Virus record (IMG/VR): IMGVR_UViG_3300047564_000284
Coordinates: 1 to 22,465 of that record
Origin: a virus
Length of the DNA stretch: 22,465 bases
Direction: 5' to 3' (one strand)
Below the pieces are notes generated by a model. That model saw only the letters and a list, made by a program, of their open reading frames with translations, was not told where the DNA came from and searched no databases. Positions 13,901-20,374 of this stretch are shown here, in pieces (the stretch's first letter is position 1; each line of letters begins with the position of its first letter). The translations under genes were made by a program, and so were the position numbers.

Positions 13901-15882
13901 AGAGCCATAGAACCACGCATAAATGGATCGATGATTGCGTTCTTTGGGATATATGCAACACGCAATAGGTTCAAGTTGTTGAACACCATGTTAGCAATAT
14001 CTAGGAATTGACCTGCCTGCATGCCATACTTGCCCATGTATGTGCGAGCAACTGTTCCCTTACCGATACCAGAACGTACGCCTGCGCGTTCACGTGTTCC
14101 TAAGATAACTTCCATTTCAAGTTTGCGGAAGTCAAGCATTGGTACGTTGTTAACTTCAGTTGTTTGTGAACGAAGTTGAATAATGTTAAGGCTGCCATCT
14201 TCATCTGGGATAAGACCCTGCTTTTTGGCAAACTCTGCTGCCGTTGTACGACGAGAATCTGCTGCTTTGTGAAGTGTTTCAACCATCTTGATAAGTTCTG
14301 CATCATCACCAATGCCACCGATTGAGCGAACGTTGTATTGCTTCGCAAGGCGAAGCATAACTTCCTTCTCAATGGCAACTAATACACGAGCTTGTTCGCT
14401 ATTAGTTGTGGCAGAAAGAAATCTTTCAGCCATCTGACGCTTGAACATTTCGCCTTGCTTACCCTTAAGGAACTGAAGACGATTGAGTTCTGAAAGAACA
14501 TCGTTAACCGCTTCACCCTTACGTGGGTTAGAAAGATTGATGTAACCTTGTGGACGCGCATCTCCTGTCCATGTAATAACACGAACTATGCGGTCATATG
14601 GTGAAGATTGGTATACCTTTGTACGCCATCCATCTTTAGTTGGATCGCTACCAAAAATCTTTGCGCTGCCGTAGCGAGCACCTTCACGTACCTTGTTAAG
14701 AGACAGTGCTGCTGACTCAACCATTCCGAATCGCCCTGGTACATAACCAGTTCCGCGATCACCAATGTTTGCTTTGCTTGCCCAGTCGTCTAACTGTGCA
14801 GCAAATGCCTTGTCTTTAGACTTAAGGTCGTTAATAATTGCTTGGTATCGTGGTGCTAAGTTCTCTGTGAGAACTTCATCATGAATCTTGCTCCAGTCAC
14901 TGACTGGGCTGAAGTCTTTGAACCCATAGTTGTCAAGATGGTCAGCACTTAATGCTTGCTTCTGCATGAATCGGTCGAATGCTGCTGCATCACCACGTTC
15001 TGCCTTGAGATAATCAGCAAGATCTGCGTGGTTGTCGATACGAGAAACAATTGTTGCCGTACGTAGTGGGTTATTTGTCTCAGCAATAAGAGGGTTAGCC
15101 TGTAAACGCTGAACGTTACGCTCTTTAACCGCATCATCCATGTAAACAGCAAGACCGCTTGGGGCTGTGTCTAGTTTTCCACCAGCTGCCCACTGAACAG
15201 CCTCATCTGCCTTAGCAGAGAACTGTTGCATGTCCTTTTCGGTAACGATTCGTGAAGTTCCACGTACTTTTTTCATTGCTTCTTTTGTAGCAGCACCTGC
15301 AACCTTGCTCATTACGCCATTGATAGCAAGATCTGTAGCACCAGATGAAACAATTCCTATGAACTCATCACGGAATGCTTTATCTCGTTGCTCTTTATCA
15401 AAGATATTAAAGTCTTCTTTAGCAACTGTAGGTAAAATGCTTTGTGGTAACGGCAAGTTGCCCAATACGTTTCTTGAAACAGCCTGACCCATTGAGATAT
15501 TCTTGGATTCATCGACTGCCAACTGGAAAGCTTTAGGAATTGCAGATAACCCGCTACCTTTTTTCTGTGCTTCCAATGCTTCTGGTAGCAATGCTGTTGT
15601 AGCAACAACACGTTGTGCTGGTTGGATAACATTCTTGTATGCATATTCCATTGTGCGAAGTGCAGGGTTAACAATAAATCCTAGTGGACCTTTTTGCGCC
15701 TTCTCAATTTGCTTACCAACGAATGGAAGAATCTTTTCTTCTACGCCACCGACCTTAGTTCCGTCATCAAATGTACTCTTCTTAAAAGAATCTACCTTTG
15801 ACAAAGGTTTTTGTGGTACTGGCTGTCCGCCAACTGTTGCGCCTAGACCAGAAAAATCAAATGGTTGTCTGTTGTCCGCCAC
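10900..15882 (-). CDS. Large internal virion (putative ejection) protein, 1660 aa
   Basis: The largest gene in the window. It starts at GTG 15882 (MADNRQPFDFSGLG), supported by AAGGA 8 bases upstream. I see no enzyme motif; the protein is mostly alpha-helical with a Lys/Ala/Glu-rich coiled stretch at about 725-830 (AEAALKAATPAKKAAATSAK). Around residue 650 it has LLRVAYIPKNAIIDPFMRGS and near 1110 FNSQAVALKLMAKNPMNAYW, segments I associate with very large actinobacteriophage virion proteins. No cysteine occurs in all 1660 residues. Size, helicity and place between portal and capsid fit an internal protein that enters the host with DNA, like T7 gp16, but without its transglycosylase. A tape measure is less likely as no tail-tube genes are seen. 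Confidence 0.75.
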   Translation of the reverse strand: MADNRQPFDFSGLGATVGGQPVPQKPLSKVDSFKKSTFDDGTKVGGVEEKILPFVGKQIEKAQKGPLGFIVNPALRTMEYAYKNVIQPAQRVVATTALLPEALEAQKKGSGLSAIPKAFQLAVDESKNISMGQAVSRNVLGNLPLPQSILPTVAKEDFNIFDKEQRDKAFRDEFIGIVSSGATDLAINGVMSKVAGAATKEAMKKVRGTSRIVTEKDMQQFSAKADEAVQWAAGGKLDTAPSGLAVYMDDAVKERNVQRLQANPLIAETNNPLRTATIVSRIDNHADLADYLKAERGDAAAFDRFMQKQALSADHLDNYGFKDFSPVSDWSKIHDEVLTENLAPRYQAIINDLKSKDKAFAAQLDDWASKANIGDRGTGYVPGRFGMVESAALSLNKVREGARYGSAKIFGSDPTKDGWRTKVYQSSPYDRIVRVITWTGDARPQGYINLSNPRKGEAVNDVLSELNRLQFLKGKQGEMFKRQMAERFLSATTNSEQARVLVAIEKEVMLRLAKQYNVRSIGGIGDDAELIKMVETLHKAADSRRTTAAEFAKKQGLIPDEDGSLNIIQLRSQTTEVNNVPMLDFRKLEMEVILGTRERAGVRSGIGKGTVARTYMGKYGMQAGQFLDIANMVFNNLNLLRVAYIPKNAIIDPFMRGSMALESTELARNAIPGFGNMVENSANRFKLMNRYVPGTASFASRKAEQAILKDIDIAYGKLDPMIRKMESTAKVEADAEALWLTAKANSDAAEAALKAATPAKKAAATSAKHDADYKLYLAQNEYTKVSNEAKLASDAVTGLSILIEKNRAKVAGAIRREGDMKQRKYIGKEADVITVDGKDYNIKGLGDPNVRGAAVYLDEIDSASSLYSKLFESEASMNVRARSQQWVRVKREDGKAYYNAIAHVLNRQIRQELDMPLGMMLRGESDQAIMNFLYKTEAGKEYRRRMSSDAGRTLTQDDFLSWTSETSAYLQKFVPSEELRRIALERPVTVKEVENFLKSRADLLPEIDGPNVSLSDLSKGERLVSRVANVQGTAWRLLGAAENKLVRNPMFMIYAKEEMEYLIKSARRTGVDPSDVVVNHQFRQIAMRNAVSRIEETLYSSRRLTNGMYAARYAMAFPMAFFNSQAVALKLMAKNPMNAYWYNSVSDSLANFEPYVDQEGNTYKSMIDVPPGTVVSVTYPIPASITTKIENIPGIGKAAAAALKPYTDTRGGGLKWNPKQMEFMIADPSVAWFGSVLVSSLIKGQLDTPLWKTPDGEKVVSYLRNTFGDDFYENSILYGGYVTSGSNLAATAVNAIKPAYMESLFPTGERYMDQVFTNWQVAYAEWHRDGRIGNAPTIEQAGKAASNLNLIKAIVQFNMPISTTFDPVTRAAKAYYADLLEKNNSDYAAADRAMMKDWGIDGLAFLGSHQKNIAGVASTISDIKMIRSNRELLASFANVDPMYARMMSSGYGDLAVDYSTEVAEIYKNLNFPGTMTKLSRQKTEEEIRNETDARLGWVSYNMAVDARNGEMAQYGVGSTQSNAYTYTGIKRKFDERVAEIKANYPGWVNDRTVQQGKFWDQTFPILKKIANDPTWRKYVDPIDGGKWAEISFWIGQVEQFRSGYGKLGSTTARDQGFSSSLNNFHYKFVQGASDGFAAFAARWLESMPELDIEKVAVPNG

Positions 15883-16036
15883 TTACTGGTCCTTCCGTCT
15901 TATCCGTTAATTCGTTTAGCAAAGCAATACGATCTTCATCGGATTCGAAAGGGAAACGAGCTAAATCCCAGGCAACTGGAGCCATGTCAAATCCAAGATA
16001 CTCAAGGTTTTCTTCAAATTTGCGAAAAACCTTCAT
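15857..16036 (-). CDS. 59-aa small protein
   Basis: Starts at ATG 16036, which overlaps the upstream stop (ATGA). The product begins MKVFRKFEENLEYLGFDMAP, continues VAWDLARFPFESDEDRI and ALLNELTDKTEGP, and ends QQTTI at TGA 15857. Its last 26 bases overlap the start of the 1660-aa gene, in another frame, and contain that gene's ribosome site. It fills a 150-base gap completely. The sequence looks like an amphipathic helix pair; I know similar tiny proteins in actinobacteriophages but no function. Cysteine-free, like its neighbours. Confidence 0.78.
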   Translation of the reverse strand: MKVFRKFEENLEYLGFDMAPVAWDLARFPFESDEDRIALLNELTDKTEGPVSGGQQTTI

Positions 16037-16452
16037 TGAGCATTACCTCTTAGATAGCGTATAAACGCTTTCATGGTTCCAGTTGACTCGGTTGTATCAG
16101 CGTAAGCTGCCATCAATGGCATGTACTTAGCTAATACACTTAAATCTTCCTGCATAGTTTCTGCAGCACCTTTTAATCCTAGAATTTCACTTCCTGGTCC
16201 TGGACCAGCGTCAATTCCTGCAGTAACAGGTTCGCTTGGTCGGTTAGTTGGCGCACTAAATGGCACAACATTAGCCATTGGGTTAGGAGCTTTTGCCATT
16301 GGTGCGCTACCTTGCATTGCCTGAAACTCTTTTTGCTCGCCATAGGCTGCATTAGGAAGTCTTTTAGCACCTTGTGATGGAGGAAGGTCGGTGCGCTTAG
16401 AAAGCTTTCCAGGACCTGACACTACACCAGGGTTAGGTTGCATCATTGACAT
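16033..16452 (-). CDS. Conserved actinobacteriophage-type structural-cluster protein (139 aa)
   Basis: 139 aa. The N-terminal half is flexible and proline/glycine-rich with a recognisable order of blocks: NPGVVSGPGKLSKRTDLPP, KRLPNAAYGEQKEFQAMQ, GSAPM, PTNRPSEPVTAGIDAGPGPG. The C-terminal ~45 residues are helical (ETMQEDLSVLAKYMPLMAAY, MKAFIRYLRG). I recognise this order from proteins near portal and internal-protein genes in actinobacteriophages; their function is not known to me. ATG 16452 has AAGG 7 bases upstream. The stop overlaps the next ATG (ATGA). A linker-type head protein is possible, with low certainty. Confidence 0.78.
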   Translation of the reverse strand: MSMMQPNPGVVSGPGKLSKRTDLPPSQGAKRLPNAAYGEQKEFQAMQGSAPMAKAPNPMANVVPFSAPTNRPSEPVTAGIDAGPGPGSEILGLKGAAETMQEDLSVLAKYMPLMAAYADTTESTGTMKAFIRYLRGNAQ

Positions 16453-16460
16453 TAGTTACC

Positions 16461-17990
16461 TTATTTCTTTGGAAGTTTTACCTTTGTACCAGCCCAGATC
16501 ATATTTCCACCCTTGTACTTAGGGTTTGTCTTGAACTTGGTATTAGCTGCTAGAAGCTCGGAGAGCTTCACGCCTGAATTTTTTGCGATAGCAGAGAGAG
16601 TATCTCCGCGCTTTACAGTATAAGAAGATGTTGTAGATCCTCCTGGACCTGGTGTTACACCAGCAGCTCCGCCTTTTGCTCCACCTTTTGCAGAACCCGC
16701 AGAGCCAGCAGAACCTGCTCCTCCAGCTGCACCCGCTGCTGGGCGTGTCTTAGAACCACCCTTGTATGCAGCAGTTCCTGGAACAAGGCTTTCACCTCTA
16801 GGACCATAACGCAATCCCTTATTAGCTTTAGCAGTTTTCTGTTGCTTATACTTAGCAAGTTTCTTTTCTGCTCTATCTGCAGCTGTGCCGACATCTTCGC
16901 CAGCAAGACCCATAGTTACATATCTAGCAAGTTGCTTTGCTGAAGTTGGAAGTGATCCAACTGCTGCTCCAGCTTTTTCTATTGGGTTACGGTTACGACC
17001 CTTTTGTTCGTAGAACAAATCTGCTTCAGCCTGAGCCTTACGCTTAGATCCTTCAACCATATTCTTGGCATCAAATGTTGCAGCAAGTGCTCCACCAATA
17101 AGACCAAACTTTCCTGCCTTCTTAAGTTTGCTTCCTTTTTTAACAACAGTATCGCTGCCAGGGATTGGCTTTGCCTTTACATCAATAGTACCTGTTCTTT
17201 GGCTTGCGACTTCACCCTTTGGACGAATTGCAATTTCCTTGGAACCTGAAAGCTTGCCTTGCTTAATTAGTTTTTCTTGTGTCTTCTTTAAGTAGTCATC
17301 TTCCATCTGTGTAAGTGATGCATCAGTTGGACGTGCCATCTTTGGCGAACTAGACTTCTTAGTTTTTGGTGCAGTATCTGTCTTAGCTTTTGGTGATTCA
17401 GTTTTCTTAGCTTCTTTTTCTTGTGCAAATAAAGCTTTGTTCATTGCCTTCTTAGGTGCAACGCCTTCTTTAACAAGAGCATCGTAGCGAGCCTGACCAG
17501 TTGCGTTAAGAGTCTTACCAGCTGAATAACCTTTAGTTGCAGGCTTCTTTGCAGATGACTTCTTCGCAGACTTCTTCTTTAATCCTGGCTTATTAACCTT
17601 TGGCTTTGTCTCAGTAGGTGCTTCTACAGCAGCAGGAGTAGACGCTTTTGCAGCGGACTTCTTTGCTGGCTTTTCATTCTTAGCATCTTCTGCTTCATAC
17701 ATACGATCAACTGCTGCCTTAGCCTCACGGCGATCACGGAGCATACGCTCTTGAGCAGTCTCTGTAGGCTTTTGGAAAACCTTATTGCCTTTATCATCGG
17801 TAATGTAATTACCGCGAGCTTCTTTCTTTACTTCTGAAAGAACCGCTCTATCTTCAGCAGACACCTTTGCCATAGGGTCACGGCGTACTGCCTTTGTCTT
17901 TCCACTTGTGAAAGCTCCCCTGGCGTCGGCAACGGCAGCTTTACGCGCCTGCTTAAACTTCTTAGGAGCTTTCGGTTTCTTCGCTGCCAT
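16461..17990 (-). CDS. Histone-H1-like basic protein with C-terminal LysM domain (509 aa)
   Basis: Residues 1-230 are Lys/Ala/Pro-rich, like histone H1 tails (AKKPKAPKKFKQARKAAVAD, KPAKKSAAKAS, KKKSAKKSSAKKPATKG). The middle has basic helices and one short hydrophobic stretch (GKFGLIGGALAATF, near 295). A Gly/Ala/Ser linker (about 415-455) leads to a LysM module at 455-509 (YTVKRGDTLSAIAKNSGVKL, NPKYKGGNMIWAGTKVKLPK), which binds peptidoglycan-type sugars in known proteins. The module is the C-terminal end here, but the N-terminal end in the two LysM genes downstream. A basic DNA-binding part plus wall-binding end suggests a protein packed with DNA and acting at entry; this is inference. ATG 17990 has GAGGATAA upstream. 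No cysteines. Confidence 0.82.
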   Translation of the reverse strand: MAAKKPKAPKKFKQARKAAVADARGAFTSGKTKAVRRDPMAKVSAEDRAVLSEVKKEARGNYITDDKGNKVFQKPTETAQERMLRDRREAKAAVDRMYEAEDAKNEKPAKKSAAKASTPAAVEAPTETKPKVNKPGLKKKSAKKSSAKKPATKGYSAGKTLNATGQARYDALVKEGVAPKKAMNKALFAQEKEAKKTESPKAKTDTAPKTKKSSSPKMARPTDASLTQMEDDYLKKTQEKLIKQGKLSGSKEIAIRPKGEVASQRTGTIDVKAKPIPGSDTVVKKGSKLKKAGKFGLIGGALAATFDAKNMVEGSKRKAQAEADLFYEQKGRNRNPIEKAGAAVGSLPTSAKQLARYVTMGLAGEDVGTAADRAEKKLAKYKQQKTAKANKGLRYGPRGESLVPGTAAYKGGSKTRPAAGAAGGAGSAGSAGSAKGGAKGGAAGVTPGPGGSTTSSYTVKRGDTLSAIAKNSGVKLSELLAANTKFKTNPKYKGGNMIWAGTKVKLPKK

Positions 17991-18013
17991 AGTTATCCTC
18001 TACTTAATTAAAA

Positions 18014-18412
18014 TTACTTGTTGAAGCCTTGCTTGAAGTTCTTGACAGCTCCTGCAGCATTGCGCTTTGCAATTCCTGCAACCTTGCCTGGAAGTTGAAC
18101 GTTTGCCTTTACTGCTCCGCCAACAAACTTAGCTGCTTCTTTAGCTGGATTAACTGCTCCAAGAACTGGCTTAGCTTCCTTGATTGTCTTAACAATCTGT
18201 GCAGCTTCTTTTGCAGTTACACGGTATTGATTTGTAATAGCCTGAACTAATCCATCGCCAGACTTAGGACGTGAACCAGCAGTCTTGTCTAGGTTAGTCT
18301 TCTTTAGTCCCATTGATTCTGCCTTCTTTACTGCGCGATTCTTTGCTGCATTGCGGGCAGTAGTTCTGGCTTTGCTTTCCTTCTCGTACTCAAAAAAATA
18401 CTTTTCTGCCAT
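18014..18412 (-). CDS. Small basic protein (132 aa)
   Basis: 132-aa Lys/Ala-rich protein starting MAEKYFFEYEKESKARTTAR. It has two basic segments (AAKNRAVKKAESMGLKKTN and KVAGIAKRNAAGAVKNFKQG) around a helical middle (NQYRVTAKEAAQIVKTIKEA). No known domain is recognised. The ribosome site AAGGAGATATTAAA before ATG 18412 is one of the strongest in the window, so high expression is likely. It lies between portal-linked small gene and the H1-like LysM protein, forming a block of three basic proteins. DNA binding in the capsid is plausible but not shown. Cysteine-free. Confidence 0.78.
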   Translation of the reverse strand: MAEKYFFEYEKESKARTTARNAAKNRAVKKAESMGLKKTNLDKTAGSRPKSGDGLVQAITNQYRVTAKEAAQIVKTIKEAKPVLGAVNPAKEAAKFVGGAVKANVQLPGKVAGIAKRNAAGAVKNFKQGFNK

Positions 18413-18434
18413 TTTAATATCTCCTTGTCGTGGC

Positions 18435-18584
18435 TTACTTCAGCTTGTTGTTGTTGCCTTTGATACCCTTTGGGGTAACGCCTTGCTTTACCATTCCGCC
18501 ACCAACGACTTTTCCGCCGTTCTTCTTTGCTGACATAGCTGTTGAAGTTGGAGCCTTTGCTGCTTTTCCTTGCTTTCCGAACAT
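18435..18584 (-). CDS. 49-aa basic small protein
   Basis: ATG 18584 (MFGKQGKAAKAPTSTAMSAK) to TAA 18435. It is Lys/Gly-rich, with KVVGGGMVKQGVTPKGIKG and an NNNKLK end. A near-ideal ribosome site (AAGGAGAAACA) precedes the start, which argues that it is a real gene. It fills the gap between portal stop and the next basic gene. Nothing identifies its role. It resembles in style the 40-aa lysine-rich protein after the capsid gene. Confidence 0.8.
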   Translation of the reverse strand: MFGKQGKAAKAPTSTAMSAKKNGGKVVGGGMVKQGVTPKGIKGNNNKLK

Positions 18585-18598
18585 TTGTTTCTCCTTAG

Positions 18599-20374
18599 TT
18601 ATGCTGGGATCTGACGAGTTACTCTCGCTGCTAGATTTGGATTTCCTCCACCTGTTAAACCTGCAAGCAGTTCTTGCATTGCTGGTCTACCTTGAGGAAG
18701 TTGTGGTGCTTGTCCTCCACCCATTCCAGGTTCAGGAACTGCTGGTTGTTCAGGCATTCCTGGTTGTCCTGCTGGTGGTTCTGGTGCTGGCTCTGGCTTA
18801 AAAGCATTTGCTACTGCATCCTCAAGAGGGATACCCTTTTTGCGATCTGTAATAACGCTTGCCATCTTTTCTACAATCTTCATCGGGTCTTGACCTTGCA
18901 TTACCATTTGTGGAATTGCTGCAGCCATTTGCGATACGGACGCCTTAAGGGAATCACGCATTTCTTCGATGTCAATTGCTCGCTCTTCTTCGCCAGCATT
19001 AAGCGAGATAGGAAGGTTGCGACGCAACATTCCTCGAGAGATTAACTTATCTCCACGAGCTTGTAGACCCCATACCAATGCGCGGTTAGGATCTAAACCT
19101 GCCATAAGACCGTACTCAACGGTCACGCCAAAGTTTCCGTTAATGTCGGAAGATGGCTTGTACTTTAACTTGTAAGGAACTCCGTTAGCAGTTGCAGATA
19201 CTTCACGAGTAATATCTGTAAAGTATGCTTCATCAGTTGCGAATGCAAATGAAATTGCTTGTCCGATTGCCTCACCAAGAATTGATTGGTAAATCTTAAC
19301 TTGTGAATCGTAGCCTGCCATCAAAGCCTTTACGCCTTGACCAGTAACTACTGAACCTTCTGCTTGTCCTGCACGTGCTTGAGGGAAACGTGTTCCCAAC
19401 TTCATTTCATCTGCTAGAACATTGTTCTCCGCAAATGCGTACTGAGGTACGTCCAGATTAACACGACGAATCTTTTCAGGGGAATTAGAACGAATGACTG
19501 AATCAGGACCAATGGATAGAGAAGTAACATCATTGGGAAGAGCAAGAGGAGCTTCAACAGACTTCTGAACAGCTTCCATGGTAAGAAGAGCAAGTCGCGC
19601 TTTCGCTGCGTAAACAGGTAGTACATCGTCGAATTGACCCCGAGTTTCTCCATCAAGAGAAGGACGTTGAGCAATCGCAATTGGGACGACGCCTGTTTTG
19701 TTCGGTGTTGTTGCAAGTACTAAACCTCCCCGATCTGGCAAGAAGAGAACAGTCTTTTGCTTATCTGTCCAACGTACAACTTGTAACAAGCTGTTGCCAT
19801 CGCCACGTGTATAAGTATTTGTTTGAAGAATTGCATCGGCATGCTCGGGGAAATGAGCAGCCAAATCTCCAGCTTTACGGTGATATAGACGAGCGTAGGT
19901 GTTTACAACACCGAAGCGATCCATATCGTAATAAGCACCCATTGAATTTTCCACATGGATGTGTGGTCGCTTGTCCTTAAAGTTTGGTTCAACTCGCAAA
20001 GGAACAAAGCCATAGGTTGCTAACTGATCTGCGCCACGCAGTAGTTCCGTTCCAAGCCGAGATGATGCAACATAATAATTTGCAATCTTGGTACGCTTGT
20101 CAGCCTTGGAACGCTGGTTATCATCTAGAGAAGAATCACCAGCAGCAGTAATGGTAGGAAGAACACCGACTTGTTCAGCAACATCTCGTGCAACGACATC
20201 AATGAGGTTTGCAATGATGGGACGTGACCACACGCCTTCTGGGAATAGCCCACGGAAGACTTGATCGGCATTACCCGCTCTAACCAAAGCAACCTCGCGC
20301 ATGCGCTTATCGCGCTCGGAGTTACGAGCTTTTAATTGCTCGAATGCATTTACAAGTTCTTTCATTAATGTCAC
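18599..20374 (-). CDS. Portal protein
   Basis: 591-aa protein placed right after the large terminase, where the dodecameric portal of tailed phages is normally encoded. It starts with a helical N-terminus (LVNAFEQLKARNSERDKRMR), continues with VWSRPIIANLIDVVARDVAE, GADQLATYGFVPLRVEPNF, NSMGAYYDMDRFGVVNTYAR, then RLALLTMEAVQKSVEAPLAL, LGTRFPQARAGQAEGSVVTG and ALMAGYDSQVKIYQSILGEA, a run I recognise from portal proteins of actinobacteriophages. The C-terminal 60 residues are Pro/Gly-rich and probably flexible. The start is GTG 20374, overlapping the terminase TGA by 4 bases; ATG 20365 is an alternative with no better ribosome site. No cysteine. No protease domain follows. Confidence 0.88.
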   Translation of the reverse strand: MTLMKELVNAFEQLKARNSERDKRMREVALVRAGNADQVFRGLFPEGVWSRPIIANLIDVVARDVAEQVGVLPTITAAGDSSLDDNQRSKADKRTKIANYYVASSRLGTELLRGADQLATYGFVPLRVEPNFKDKRPHIHVENSMGAYYDMDRFGVVNTYARLYHRKAGDLAAHFPEHADAILQTNTYTRGDGNSLLQVVRWTDKQKTVLFLPDRGGLVLATTPNKTGVVPIAIAQRPSLDGETRGQFDDVLPVYAAKARLALLTMEAVQKSVEAPLALPNDVTSLSIGPDSVIRSNSPEKIRRVNLDVPQYAFAENNVLADEMKLGTRFPQARAGQAEGSVVTGQGVKALMAGYDSQVKIYQSILGEAIGQAISFAFATDEAYFTDITREVSATANGVPYKLKYKPSSDINGNFGVTVEYGLMAGLDPNRALVWGLQARGDKLISRGMLRRNLPISLNAGEEERAIDIEEMRDSLKASVSQMAAAIPQMVMQGQDPMKIVEKMASVITDRKKGIPLEDAVANAFKPEPAPEPPAGQPGMPEQPAVPEPGMGGGQAPQLPQGRPAMQELLAGLTGGGNPNLAARVTRQIPA

